Positions 11,706-23,275 of a stretch of 64,000 nt of DNA are shown here, in pieces (position 1 is the first letter of the stretch; each line of letters opens with the position of its first letter). Below the pieces are notes generated by a model. It saw only the letters and a program-made list of their open reading frames with translations. It had not been told where the DNA came from and searched no databases. The stretch covers positions 31,232,798 through 31,296,797 of the forward strand of contig CM067309.1 in NCBI GenBank assembly GCA_034231615.1, given 5' to 3'. The position numbers were made by a program, and so were the translations under genes. The DNA is from Meghimatium bilineatum. Its lineage: Eukaryota; Mollusca; Gastropoda; Stylommatophora; Philomycidae.

Positions 11706-11799
11706 TGCAGGTTACATACTATAAATAGATTATCATAGACAGAATGTAGCCAGCAGTACTGAATATATTTTTTAATTCTGCAGTGCTTTTCTTGGCAGC

Positions 11800-11990
11800 A
11801 GTTTGCCATTGCTTTCTGAAGGACCTCGTGCCACATTTCGTATTGTGGGATTTGAACATGGTACCTTGGCGACATATATATATATGTTTGTATGTTTTTC
11901 GTTCGCTCCATTGTAACCATCACGGATATCCGTTCGATTTCCGCCGGGAGTGTGATTACGTTGTGCCACCGTTATGCGCCTTGTAGGCCT
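11800..11990 (-). repeat. tRNA-derived SINE remnant(s)
   Basis: The minus strand carries CATGTTCAAATCCCAC, a B-box-like word (GTTCAAATCCC), and the CATTGCTTTCT tail shared with 3384-3486. A second tRNA-like word, AATCGAACGGATATCC, follows at about 11930. Probably two adjacent or nested SINE remnants separated by a short (TA)n. Confidence 0.5.
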
Positions 11991-12179
11991 AGCACATCCG
12001 ATTTCGCCATTCCTTGACAATTCGGGTGGGCTACCCTTAGCCTGTGACAGCCTCTATATCTGTCTCCAGGCACGCGTAGAGGCGACTTTTCGCCCAGACA
12101 ATTGTTGCTCTCGTCTGACTCGCACGAGGTGTTCCACTGTCTATGAACTTGCCTCGTGTAATTGGACGTGATGTGCCTG

Positions 12180-12700
12180 TGCCCATTGGGTACTGAACCG
12201 CTTCTCATCCGTGAGCCTGGTTCCTTAAGGGGAAGAACTCAACAGAGGAGTTGGACCATGGCTCTTTCGCCCTCTTAGCCGAGGTGTCATTCACCGACAT
12301 CGTGTACCCCTTGTCCAAGTTCGAGTCTCACACGACGCGTTTGAGAGCAAGGCGTTCTCAAGCTGAGCGTCCTTGTCCCAATAGCGCCTGGGCCCATCAG
12401 GTACTGAACCATTTCTCTCTTCAAGTGTATTTCCGGTGTAGGAAAACCTGATAGTAGAGTTGGGCCAGGGCTAAATCGTTGCCCCTTTTGTGCCTGAGCC
12501 CATCGGGTACGGAACCCTTTCTCTCTGCAAGTGTACTTCCGGAATAGGAAACATTGACAGTAGAGTTGAACCAGTTCTACCATCGTTGTCCCTTTCTTGC
12601 CTAAGCTCATCGGGTACAGAACCCTTTCTCTTCGCAAGCATATTTCCGGTTTAGGAAGGCTCAAAATTAGAGTTGGATTAGGTCTTCTTGCTTTACCAAA
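12180..12700. repeat. about 118-bp degenerate tandem repeat, 4 copies
   Basis: Blocks with CCCATCGGGTACGGAACC, then CTTCGCAAGTGTACTTCCGG, then GTAGAGTTGGACCAG recur four times with 15-25 percent divergence. A minus-strand frame of 139 codons runs through (12706-12287) with repeating peptides such as R-x-K-G-S-V-P-D in the neighbouring frame, so the unit may come from an old coding exon. I do not recognise it. Confidence 0.8.
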
Positions 12701-13217
12701 CGCCAATGAATGGGTCTGGGTCTCTGCCTGTAAGGAACACAGGTAACTAGAAGCTCGCCTCGAGCTGACGGAGCTTGTAGTTCCCCTTTCCTAGGGACTT
12801 TTCACTTTCTATTTGCAGTTCGCGCTGTCCTCTAGCGCTGTTCTGCCCTTTCATTGTTTCATTGTACTCGGTATGAAATCTATTTGTCTCTCGCCATGCA
12901 TCTACCTTTACGTGCATTTTGCATTGGCCGCCCCTCCAATGTTCGGACTGAACTGACTAGCTTCACTGTGTGTTGGCAGTGTCGCTATATGTGGTGATGC
13001 TGGTGGTGTCGGAGATATTGTCTGTCTCTTGTGCAGTCAAATCTCTTTCCATCTGCTACCTCCACATTCTCGGACACGATCCCCAAATGATTTGGCCAGA
13101 ATCAGCTCGAGCTGCTGTATTTCTGTTTCCAGGGTGCACCGCGTGGAGGTACATTTGGGATCTTGGTTATCTGCTAACCCTGGTTCCGCCTAGAGCAATG
13201 CGTTCCCTTTGCACCCC
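12701..13217. other. higher-GC unassigned stretch
   Basis: GC content rises here relative to neighbours. On the minus strand a short peptide E-I-Q-Q-L-E-L-I-L-A-K-S-F-G-D-R looks coiled-coil-like, as in LINE ORF1 or gag proteins, but I cannot define a gene. Confidence 0.3.
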
Positions 13218-13237
13218 TTTATATATATATATATATA
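13218..13237. repeat. (TA)n microsatellite
   Basis: Short TA run, about 20 bases. Confidence 0.9.
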
Positions 13238-13810
13238 CCGTAGTACACATTCTATTGCAGTTAACAGTGCCTTTCATATTACAATCACTTGTTTAGTGGC
13301 GTTTTTTTATTAGGTGGGGGGGGGTGGGCATCGAGCAACACAGATAAATGGAACTAGTCACAGTGAAGAAAACTGTCAGAAGCGTCTGTACAATACAGAT
13401 GTAAATTATTGTTGTTACACAGAATCTCCTCCCCAACAGAGACACTGTTGAGTCCGCCCGATAGTAATTCAAGTTAGGACATGACTCTAAGAGACAAGTA
13501 ACATATGAAAACAATGAACAAGCTGTGACACGTAGCAGTGACTATCGTAACATATGGCAGACAGCCAGACAAAGAAATACAACGAATAATCCATCTCTAG
13601 ACAATGCAGGATGAAAACATCAGAAGAGGGATATTGGATTCCTACGTCAATGAAATGTATTCACGTACCAGATATTTATATGGACACACTAGATAAGCTG
13701 TCTAATGGTACATTATTCTTGATTAGAAGTGTGTTATAAGCTCTCAGCGGTATTTGGGAGGGGGCAGGGTTGCTATGACGTAGTTATCAATAATTAATTA
13801 TGTTATTGTT
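13238..13810. other. unassigned spacer
   Basis: Includes a G run at 13315-13325; otherwise no assignable content. Confidence 0.5.
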
Positions 13811-14975
13811 TTTTAAATGGCATCATCTCTATAAAAATCACCGGTTTTCACGAAGTAATATATGGGTGTGATTTGACCCACTTCAATCTTAGAATGAACA
13901 GAGTATACCTCCACCCATTCACTGCCCTTTCCTATTTTCGCAAATTCCCATACTCTTCGCAGTGTGTCTTCAGCCTCTGCCATCCATGATCTGCCACGCT
14001 TGATTCGTTTTCCCTTTGACTCATCTAGACGTTGGTGTAATGGATGGTGGTTGTATTCTGTCAATTTAAGGTAGGAGCTCACCTGTACTACCTCATGTCG
14101 CACTCTAATGCTGGGAAGATCAAACAGAAATCTCATAGCAGAGATGGGTGTATCCCTAGTACACCCCAGTACCGATCTCATTGCAACACTTTGGACTTTT
14201 TCCAATCTATCGACTTGTGAGTTGGCCGAGGCCATAGCCTATGAGAGATAGCAACATCACTTGAAGTAGCAGAAACAGTATCCATTGCTGTATGTCGAAG
14301 GTCGCCATAACCTTGATAACACTGATCCCTCTTTTAGCCTTCTGAATCATGTGATGTGTTTGTTGAATGAGAGACTTCTATCAAAGATTATTAAGGTCCT
14401 CTTTTCTTTCAATGAATGAGCCCATGCAACTAACAGCTGGCACTGTGTCATTGACCAGATTATTATTTAAGGAGTACCAGACGATCATTGCTTTCGAGGG
14501 ATTGATCAAAGCGTTGTATGTTCTGCACCATATCGACAATTGATCTAGTCTATTCTGTACACTGTCAGCAATATCTGTTCTGTTCCTGCCCATGATATAG
14601 TAGGATATTATCAGCTTATGTTAGAACTCTGCAATGGATTGAGGTTTGCAATTGAGCAATTTTTAACGTATACACATTAAACAGCACCGGGGACAGATGA
14701 TATCATTCGGCAGACAATGTTATTGTTCTGATCTCAGGCGTCCAGGATCTACACCTCAGAGCAACTTATCTACAGATTAGGACATTTGTTATCCAGCGTA
14801 TGATCCAGGGATGGATATCGTGTTCCCTTAGCACGTCGACCAGATGGGGTATTATTGGCTCTATTGTACGCATCTTCAATAGTGCGTTCATAAATAGTTG
14901 TCCACCGATATTGTCTATTTTCTCCGTAATTACTGAGCGTATAGGCTTCATATTTCTGCATGTGTGATTTATGTC
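13811..14975 (-). pseudogene. decayed LINE ORF2 reverse transcriptase
   Basis: Minus-strand pieces in three frames line up in reverse-transcriptase order. 14961-14766 gives DVLREHDIHPWIIRWITNVL (fingers/palm pattern of non-LTR enzymes); 14593-14381 gives R-L-D-Q-L-S-I-W-C and N-P-S-K-A-M-I-V-W-Y, the segment after the catalytic YADD; 14235-13813 gives RLEKVQSVAMRSVLGCTRDT then LFDLPSIRVRHEVVQVSSYL, the thumb/connection. Frameshifts separate the parts, and the catalytic aspartate motif lies in a degraded gap. The 84-bp array at 15100-15491 is the upstream part of the same ORF. Confidence 0.78.
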
Positions 14976-15099
14976 ACAACAACGTTACATATTTATGATT
15001 TATTATTTTCTAGATTGAACGGATTTATCGCAGCAGTCGCTACGAATGTCGTTTTTAAGGTAGTACTGATTTTATTTTATGTGGAAAATAAATTGTAGC

Positions 15100-15491
15100 T
15101 CTATAGCTGCAACTACAGGTTTTTCTTTATTCTGAAAACCTCTATAAACTTCACACGCAATAACTAATGCATTTGTGACTGTGTCTATAGCTGCAACTAC
15201 AGGTTTTTCTTTATTCTGAAAACCTCTATAAACTTCACACGCAATAACTAATGCATTTGTGACTGTGTCTATAGCTGCAACTACAGGTTTTTCTTTATTC
15301 TGAAAACCTCTATAAACTTCACACGCAATAACTAATGCATTTGTGACTGTGTCTATAGCTGCAACTACAGGTTTTTCTTTATTCTGAAAACCTCTATAAA
15401 CTTCACACGCAATAACTAATGCATTTGTGACTGTGTCTATAGCTGCAACTACAGATTTTTCTTTATTTTGTAAAACCTCCATAAACTTCAT
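15100..15491 (-). repeat. 84-bp in-frame array inside LINE reverse-transcriptase coding sequence
   Basis: Unit starts at 15100, 15184, 15268, 15352 and 15436 give an exact 84-bp (28-codon) period, nearly five copies. On the minus strand the array stays open for 139 codons and repeats V-Y-R-G-F-Q-N-K-E-K-P-V-V-A-A-I-D-T-V-T. This resembles the Q-Y-G-F-x(5)-S-T-x-x-A-I motif of non-LTR reverse transcriptases, and the rest of that LINE lies just downstream. The terminal copies are the most diverged, as expected for unequal exchange. Confidence 0.85.
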
Positions 15492-16690
15492 ATGCCGTCT
15501 AATGGGTCTGTAGTTACCACTTTCAACTAATATTCCTGAATAAGCCGTACTCCGGAAAGATTATCACCAGTATTTTTCAGTGTATTTGTTCGCGTGTGTG
15601 TGCGCGTGTTATTTCAATGTATAATGTTCTCACAGAACGAACAGCTTAAATGGATGAAATTACTCCCAGAGATGTGAACATTTTACCCAATGTCATGCAT
15701 CACCGATTACCTGCCAGGATTTATTTTTTCTTGCCCTCTCTCCATCTTAGAGAAAGAGAGACCGAGTCAGTCGACATAGTCCTGTGGGCTCTGCGGGATC
15801 ATCCTTCTAAACTAAGACCATTCATGTCACTTTGTATCGACAGGCAAGGAAAGCCACGTGACAAGTCGTTAGCGAGACCGACGAGAATAATGAAAACGAC
15901 GAGTCCACAAGACTGTGCAATCAGGTTACTTGGGGAAGGAGATATGGGGAGGTAAGATGGAGAGACAAATAAATAAAATTACATTTGTAAACTTATTCCT
16001 GGATGTTAGCGGGAGATTACTCTTACCGGTATTTTGATGATCGATCGGGAGTTATCTTTGTTATAATCTACATTTATTTTTCAGCTGTTTCAAATTTTTT
16101 ATTTTACATCTCCTGTTGCTAATTGTATTCAATTGTGTGAATTGGAAAGCAATATCTCACACAGGCGTATTCATATCTCTCTCTCGCTCTCTCTCTCCCA
16201 GCGCATGTGTTTGGTTATGACAGATGAGGAATAACGAATGTTTAACACTATTACATGGTAGGGTCGAGGGGAAGTGATCAAGAGGGAAGCAGAGAAAGTG
16301 AAGAGTAAAATCGCGAGATAGAGGGGGTTGCAGTCTAGTAGAACGCACGAAGACACACAGGGGTTGTTGCAGCCAAAATTCGTTGCAGATACGGCACTTG
16401 ATGATGATGAACATGCCATACAGGTCGTATGAGGCGTACTAAGGATTATGGTAAGACATTATGTCTGCTGCTATATCATGTAGGACAATGTCATACTGAA
16501 GTTCGGTGTATCGGGACGAAAAACGCAGATATCGCAGCCATGCATTAAACCACAATATATTCCATTTTCCTACTGTATCCTGATAAAGGCAGGAGTTTAA
16601 GAATGATTGTAGTAGTAGGAGCAGGAACTGTGACGTACTGACGGGGAAAGATTCAGATTTTTGTCTAATTGTCTAGTAAGGATGTGAAGT
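15492..16690. other. unassigned stretch with a (CT)n run
   Basis: A 101-codon plus-strand frame (15650-15955) has no recognisable motif. A (CT)n run sits at about 16173-16198. No feature supported. Confidence 0.45.
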
Positions 16691-17265
16691 GCTGTTGGGG
16701 AGAGATTAAGATTGTTGTCCAGGTGTCAAAACTTCCCCCTCAGGGCCGTGTCGTGCTATGATGCAGAGAGGCTACCCCAATCAAAATACATTATCAGGGC
16801 GGCAGTTCGAAGACTTGCATCATACTCAGGAAATCTACCGCAGGTCCTGCCCCTCCTTAGTGAAAACGTATCTACAGCCCTGTGTTCAAATGTTTTAGAG
16901 TACTTTCCTTTTCAAACACTTGAAATAAACCTCCAGCTTTCAACACAGGCAAACTATTTGTTGTCATAGTACTAACTGGGTCGGCTTTTAGATATGGATT
17001 CGAGTGTCGTCATCCCTACTGAGATTAGTCGAAGTTCTGTATGTTGTGCTTTAGATAGGCGATCAATATTTGTTTTTGATGCTGATGCCCAGACTGTCAC
17101 TGCATATTGTACCATATGTCTGACTGTACCCATGTATAATTTTCAGAGAATACTTCTATTTGCTTCCCAGCTTGTGCCTACAAGTATCTTCATCAATGAT
17201 AGCTTTCTGGTTGATTTATGATCAGTGGTTATCAGGTGTGGTTTACAGGTGAGTTGCTTGTCTAG
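16691..17265 (-). pseudogene. decayed LINE ORF2 C-terminal reverse-transcriptase fragment
   Basis: On the minus strand between about 17130 and 17020 the frame reads V-R-H-M-V-Q-Y-A-V-T-V-W-A-S-A-S then NIDRLSKAQHTELRL. This matches the non-LTR pattern in which V-R-x-x-x-E-Y-A-x-x-V-W-x-x-A-S is followed by L-x-x-x-Q-x-x-x-L-R. Downstream on the minus strand the sequence is heavily degraded. Plus-strand open frames here are shadows. Confidence 0.7.
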
Positions 17266-17278
17266 TTTCAGATATTGG

Positions 17279-17293
17279 GGGGGGGGGGGGGGA
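17279..17293. repeat. poly(G) run
   Basis: About 15 consecutive G; potentially G-quadruplex forming and prone to sequencing error. Confidence 0.95.
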
Positions 17294-17329
17294 GTTCCTC
17301 ATGTGCTAACTCACTTCCATTTATTTGGT

Positions 17330-17480
17330 GACATGTTTAACCTCAAGGAAAAGACAAGACAAATGTATAAGCAATCTGTAAACTGTTTAACCGCAAGGAG
17401 AAAGACATATATGACATTATCAGCCATCTGTAAATTGTTTAACCTCAAGGAGAAACATATATACGAATTTATCAGCAATC
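17330..17480. repeat. about 60-bp diverged direct repeat
   Basis: TGTTTAACCTCAAGGAGAAA with neighbours ATCAGCCATCTGTAA recurs about three times at 17335-17480. Confidence 0.7.
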
Positions 17481-18001
17481 TTTCAACTGCAAATAAACGA
17501 GACAGACCACTATATCACCAGCCATCAAGCTGTTTGATCAAAGACAGACCCGCATCTACAGCCAGAAAGTTCAACATCAAAATAGGTCTGAAGAACATAG
17601 ATGACATTACCACATGTCTTCCGTTTCCCTTGTATAAGACTGACACAAACAGACACACCATTTTCCCCACTAATCGGTCCAATATGCTTGGTTTGAATTG
17701 CTTGGTTTCACTACCTTGGCACAACCAAGTCAAGTGCTTTGTTGAGCGAAGAAAATGTTTGCACGTATGAATACCTTCACAAATTAAACGGCCGCGATAT
17801 CCACACAAAAAAATAAGTACTTGAGAGATAAAGTGCTTTGTTGTAAGAGCCACTTGAGCCGATATCTTATACCTGTCTGTAAATGTGGGCTGGGTGACAA
17901 TTTTCAAGAGGGCCTGATAAATAGACCATCAGATTAACCGAATTAAAAAAAAATTCAACACAGAGAAACTGTAAAAGTATTAAATCACGATACAGTGAAC
18001 A

Positions 18002-18235
<234 letters not shown>

Positions 18236-18269
18236 ATATATATTGATAGATAGATTATGTTTACACTGT

Positions 18270-19180
18270 TCTGATTGCAAAAAGTGAGGAAGACTTTCAA
18301 GATTTAATTAATGTAGTAGTCACAGAAAGTAAAGAGAAAGGCCTCTACCGAAATATAAAGAAAACTGAAGTAATGATTATGTAAAAGAAACAAAATAACA
18401 CACCTTGCAAGATCATAGTGAATGATATAGTATTAAAACAGGTCCACCAATTCAAATATTTAGGTACAACGATTACAGCAGATGGAAGAAGTTCAACAGT
18501 AATAAGAAGCAGAATAGGGCAGGCAAAAACGCATTCAGAAAAAAATTAAAATATATTATGTACGAGCTTGTCATTAGAGGTGACGCCGTTGGACAAAAGA
18601 CATTCAAAATGCCTGCGCATGTCACTGGAAGATGCAGGGCAACTTGCTCAAGACCGCGGAGAATTCAAGAGATCCATAGGAAAGACTACGTTCTGGAAAG
18701 ACTATGTCACTTGATGATGATGATTAGAGGTGAGAAAGAGAGCCGCAGTGCTATATAACCCCTATACTAACATATGGATGCGAATCTTGGACAATAATCA
18801 AACAGCAATGTGGGAAATTAGAGGCAACATAGATGTGGTTCTACAGAAGAATGCTCTGAGTACCATGGACTGCCAGGAAAACTAATGTGGAGGTGTTGAA
18901 AGAGTCAAATATGAAGTGGACCTTAATCAATAATATAAGAAAGAGACAATCTTCATTTTTTGGCCACTTCATGAGACAGGAACGTTTGGAGAACATAGTC
19001 ACAACAGGCAGGTTGAAGACAATAGAGACAGAGGGCGAAAATGTGAGAAAATATTAGACAGTTTAACAACCTGACACGGCAGGGAAACAACAGTGATATG
19101 ATACATAATACTGGAGACAAGCGAGCTGTGGAGAACCATTATCGCCTACGCCAGCCGGCATGGCACCGGATGATGATGAG
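18270..19180 (+). pseudogene. LINE ORF2 3' half, interrupted by a second LINE 3' end
   Basis: 18270-18540 reads [18 protein letters not shown] and QFKYLGTTITADGRS, the palm-to-thumb region of non-LTR reverse transcriptases. 18760-19070 continues with L-T-Y-G-C-E-S-W-T and RRML-x-V-P-W-T-A-R-K-T-N, then FFGHFMRQERLE, the usual ORF2 C-terminus, ending near a (GATGA)n tail at 19180. Between them, 18541-18740 is a foreign segment that matches the 3' end seen at 61150-61320. Stops and frame changes make the copy dead. Confidence 0.82.
18541..18745 (+). mobile_element. LINE 3'-end insertion nested in another LINE
   Basis: The segment G-M-P-A-H-V-T-G-R-C-R-A-T-C-S-R-P in one frame (D-A-G-Q-L-A-Q-D-R-G-E-F in another) and the (GAT)n tail match 61150-61320 and, more distantly, 60190-60260. 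It splits the host LINE between the thumb and the C-terminal domain. The repeated AGAGGTGA at 18574-18581 and 18724-18731 may mark the insertion edges. Confidence 0.55.
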
Positions 19181-19182
19181 AT

Positions 19183-19185
<3 letters not shown>

Positions 19186-19215
<30 letters not shown>
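19186..19215. repeat. (GA)n microsatellite
   Basis: AGAG run of about 28 bases. Confidence 0.95.
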
Positions 19216-19219
<4 letters not shown>

Positions 19220-19329
19220 CAGACAGATAGAAAGATAGATAAACTACTGTATACGTTATTATTTGATGACTGTGTAAACATGATTTAGTTGACTACTGTA
19301 ACTATACATCACTGAGTCTTTCTTTCTTT

Positions 19330-19800
19330 CCGTTCGCTTTATACTCATTTATGCCTTGCAGCGTTAGGGTTCTCTGGAGACTGCTTTTATGTGTGCCTCC
19401 TATATGTTACATTTTGTAGACGCTTTTATTTCTGAAATCAATCTTATGCATGGTCTTCCTCTGGTTTTGTATTCATCGTTTCTGCATTAAAATGCTTTTT
19501 GAGGTATGCAGCTGAACAATGCAATCTGATAGTAGTCTGGATGCATGTGAAAACCACTTAATCTTTTTTCTGATGTAATCCACGACTGACATTGTGTTTT
19601 GTTAGTCTTCTGATGTTTTCATTTCTGATTCTGGCTCTTATTGTTACTCCGAGGATTCTACGCAGACAAGTCATTTCTGTTGTAACAAGTTTTATTTTTG
19701 CTTCTGTTGTTAATGTCCACGTTTGACATTGGCAGCGTAGTGATAGTTTGATGATCGTTTTATATAGTGCAGTTTTATTGTTCATGTTCACATAATTGCT
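19330..19800 (-). pseudogene. LINE ORF2 C-terminal fragment
   Basis: The minus-strand frame reads C-Q-T-W-T-L-T-T-E-A-K-I-K-L, then EMTCLRRILGVTIRARIRNE and IRRL. This is the well-conserved ETWTLT...EMxFLRRIxGxTRxDRxRN block near the end of many animal LINE ORF2 proteins, followed by a degraded RGRP tail near 19450. An (AT)n expansion lies at its 5' side (19806). Confidence 0.8.
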
Positions 19801-19804
19801 TTTG

Positions 19805-20125
<321 letters not shown>

Positions 20126-20239
20126 GTTTATAACCAGGACTAAAGCCCTAATTAAAAAATCTAAGCAAGTCAAAACAAAATAAGTCATTGTTTGTCATCA
20201 GTCTTTCTACAGGTCTCTCTCCACAGCTTTCAACAAATA

Positions 20240-20600
20240 ACAACCGAGGAACGCTCACCACAGGATACGACTGGCAATATGGACAATTTTTGGCATAATC
20301 GCACGCACGGTTTTTCAAACTCCCCCAGGCATTAGTGTCACTCTTAAATAAAAAAAAGCAATAGCACCGGAAATAAACAGTTTAATACAACTAGCAACAT
20401 AACATTCTTTTGCAATAATAGCGCGCACGGTTCTCAATTCGCCCAGACCATAGGTCACACTTAGATAAAAGGCATCTTGGCCACAAATAAACATCAACTC
20501 CACCTAGCAATATAGATAATACATAGCAATAGCACGCACGGCTTTCCAAACACCCAGACCATTAGGTCACATTTAGATAAAAGCTAATACGGCCTGATAT
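20240..20600. repeat. about 130-bp degenerate tandem repeat, 3 copies
   Basis: GCACGCACGG followed by CCCAGACCATTAGGTCAC and TTAGATAAAAG recurs at about 20300, 20430 and 20535 with moderate divergence. Confidence 0.8.
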
Positions 20601-21135
20601 AACCAAAATAGACTTCTGTATTAGGTTGAAAGGGTCGTGCCTCAGCTAAGAGGCTTTAATCCCCCATTTAACAAACAAACAAACTGTACTTACACCATCA
20701 GACAATTAAAATGAAACTGATTTACCTTCGCAAAGACAAAAAAGGCATCCAGGTATCACAGCATGCATTCCAAGCTAGCAACATTCATAGCTTTAATCGC
20801 AGATAGATGACTACCTCGGTTAATTATTTCCCTTGCTATGTTGATCAGTTTATATTTATTATTTATTAACTTACATATTCATTTATTTGGGGGTTAAGGT
20901 TAGTTATTTAAAACACAACTCTCCTTAACCATAAATAAATTAATATTTAAATTAATTATTCATTAATTATCGATGTAATATTTAGATTAATCACCCCTAC
21001 AATAAACAGGTAGGCACCTGATCTGGGATTGTACCCATTCATCTGTGGTCTGGCCATATGTCACAGTCTGCCAGCCAGCAGGCAACAAATAACCTGTCAT
21101 TTTATTTGACTAGGGAGAAGTGCATTGTATAAAGT
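20601..21135. other. AT-rich spacer
   Basis: Contains a weak GGTTAAGG/CCTTAACC inverted repeat at about 20893-20932 and TTAATTAA-rich sequence. No gene. Confidence 0.45.
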
Positions 21136-21142
21136 ATGAAGC

Positions 21143-21452
21143 AATGAGCGAACAATCTGTATTAACATTTAAAAAAAAAAGAAGTTATATTGATACAGTT
21201 GGTGTATTGAGACATGTTTATGGGGACCAATGTTTATCTTGTACTCAAATATTCAGGCAGTATTGAAGATTCAAAACTGGTATTGAAACTATTTCACACG
21301 AAGCTCGGCGGGGACGTTACATTTCTGTTCATAACAATGAACTCATTGCCAAAGTCAGACAACGGATACAGGAAAAACGTTGTTTGATTGGGAGCATGAT
21401 AACAAATGAAATAAACTTCTCTTCTGACCAGACACGATGTTCTTATCAATAG
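21143..21452 (+). pseudogene. mariner-like transposase N-terminal remnant
   Basis: The plus-strand frame from ATG 21143 reads L-R-H-V-Y-G-D-Q-C-L-S, then R-F-K-T-G-I-E-T-I and the A-R-R-G-R block, then A-K-V-R-Q-R-I-Q-E-K-R-C-L. This order (YGDxxxSxxxxxxWxxRFKxGxExxxDxxRxGRP, then NxxxVRxxIxxDRRLT) is the paired helix-turn-helix of mariner/SETMAR-type transposases. An in-frame stop at about 21261 replaces the tryptophan position. The DDE catalytic domain is absent; a stop at 21450 and trinucleotide repeats follow. Confidence 0.65.
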
Positions 21453-21515
21453 CTGTTGCTGTGGTGTAAGATGGTGGTGGTAGGGGGAAGTAGAATTAGT
21501 AATTTTTCACGAAAT

Positions 21516-21519
<4 letters not shown>

Positions 21520-21552
<33 letters not shown>

Positions 21553-21632
21553 GTTGTAGCAGTAGTAGTAGCAGTAGTAGTAGTATCAGTAGTAGTAGTA
21601 GTAGTAGTAGTATCAGTAGTAGTAGTAGTATC

Positions 21633-21666
<34 letters not shown>

Positions 21667-21770
21667 TCAGTAGTAGTAGTAGTAGTAGTAGTATCAGTAG
21701 TAGTATCAGTAGTAGTATCAGTAGTATCAGTAGTAGTAGTATCAGTAGTAGTAGTAGTAGTAGTAGTAAG
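21520..21770. repeat. (ATT)n and (AGT)n trinucleotide block
   Basis: (ATT)n followed by (AGT)n interrupted by ATC triplets. It is open in all frames, which generates apparent serine, threonine and leucine homopolymer proteins on both strands. Confidence 0.98.
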
Positions 21771-21887
21771 GATGGATAGCAATCCTTCCAGTAATAGTAA
21801 CAGTGATGCATTGCAACAATATGTGCTGTTTTATGAGCATGACTAGGAGCAGTAACCATTTGTGATTACTTAAAAAAAAGTAATTAG

Positions 21888-22156
21888 GGAACCGCGTGGC
21901 GCAGTGGTTAGCGCACTGGCTTCGCATATGAGTGGTGTTGGATTCATTCCCCAGTTGAGGCGGAAATGTGTTTGAGATCTCACGGCTCCCAGGTCGACCC
22001 AGCCTTAAATGAGTACCGGATTATTTCGGGAAGTAAAGACTGCGAGGGAGAGGAGATGGCTACCGCTCTCATTTGTAGAGCTTCTGAAATGTGAGATCGC
22101 TAACATCTCACACCCCTAGCATTAATAAATGCTATGAGTTACTTCACTTTTACTTT
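21888..22156 (+). repeat. tRNA-derived SINE, copy 1
   Basis: Starts GGGAACCGCGTGGCGCAGTGG, with A box TGGCGCAGTGG (about 21896), a B-box-like GGATTCATTCC (about 21939-21950) and a non-tRNA body containing GGAAGTAAAGACTGCGAGGG and ATAAATGCTATGAGTTACTT. A second copy lies inverted at 54300-54594, confirming an interspersed family. The B box is slightly mutated. It is not a functional tRNA. Confidence 0.88.
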
Positions 22157-22994
22157 AAAAAAACTAGGATTTATGTCAAACAGGCAGAGAGAAGATATCA
22201 AGAGAAGGAACATAATAATCACATCCAAGCACTTACCACATATCCTTGTCCTGATCCAGAACGAGTACTAGCCTGAAACAACAGACAGAAAGAACATCAG
22301 CAAATATTATATATATATAATCAGCAATTTCTTGATATAAAATAGAGCTGAAAGTGCAGATAACAAAGAGCATCACCAACTAGAATTACTCCTATGCTCC
22401 TATTGGAACGAAAAACTCAAGAAAATAACCAATATTGGACACGCCAATTGTATGTGCACATGCCATATTCTAGCTGTACATTACCCAACTCCATACATAA
22501 TTCTCTATCGTCTTTTACATAATTAGATACAAGAAACAGTCTTGCAATCTTCCTTCAGATAAGTTTTTTTCTTCTTCTTCATCCGTTAATCGTGTGCTCA
22601 TTTTTCATTTCCTATGTTTCCTTGTCAATGTTTTATTATTGTGATCCGAGGCTCACGAGTTAACCCATTTTATCATAATGCTCAAAAACACTTCTATTTG
22701 CTGTGTCGTTCACTCGTTCTTATTCTCTTTTACATTTCCAGGACATGGTGATCTTGATGTCTTTTCTGCTTTTCTTGCTGATATAATCGAGAAATGTGGC
22801 CTTCCAGATGATTTCACTCTTGGCTGATCAATGTTATTTTGTGAAGAAGTGACTTTCAATCAGATTTGATACAACGTTTCATGGTTTAGTGAACCCGTTC
22901 TGAAGATTAAAATGATCAGAGGAAGACAAAGGTTTCTAGAATTGAAGTGGACGGACAGCAGAATGAGTGGTCAGTGAATCTCCTCATAAAAAGA
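22157..22994. other. unassigned, no gene seen
   Basis: AT-rich; (TA)n at 22308-22318. No conserved motif in any frame that I recognise. Confidence 0.45.
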
Positions 22995-23275
22995 GTATAC
23001 TTCTTCTAAGTTCGTTTTCAAAATCCTGCAGATTAGCATGATATAGTCCAGAAAACGGAATTCTATGCGTCATGCTGTACAGATTAGCTGCGAGTTCTGC
23101 GCCTTTCGACCTTACAAACCGAATTCCGCATGGATTCATTGAGACACTATATGAAGGGACAGCAGACTTAAACATCAAGACTTCTTAATCGCCTCGAATG
23201 ACATACATGTCAGCTAACAACGCAGCTATTCTCTGCATATGTCGATCCCTGCAGCACACGGAACAATACCACCTC
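22995..23275 (-). repeat. interspersed repeat family A, diverged copy
   Basis: Carries the family A blocks in the same order as 3590-3860: TCCTGCAGATTAGCATGAT, GCGCCTTTCGACC, CTTCTTAATCGCCTCGAATG and ACATACATG. Confidence 0.75.

Noticed and set aside
12970..13296. A 108-codon plus-strand frame as a membrane protein
   Set aside because: No recognisable family; the end runs into a TA microsatellite and the opposite strand looks at least as protein-like.
21446..21859. Leucine-, serine- and threonine-rich homopolymer proteins
   Set aside because: Translations of a trinucleotide microsatellite.
21888..21965. A functional tRNA gene
   Set aside because: The acceptor stem does not pair, the B box is mutated, and the sequence continues into a body shared with an inverted copy at 54.3 kb, so it is a SINE.
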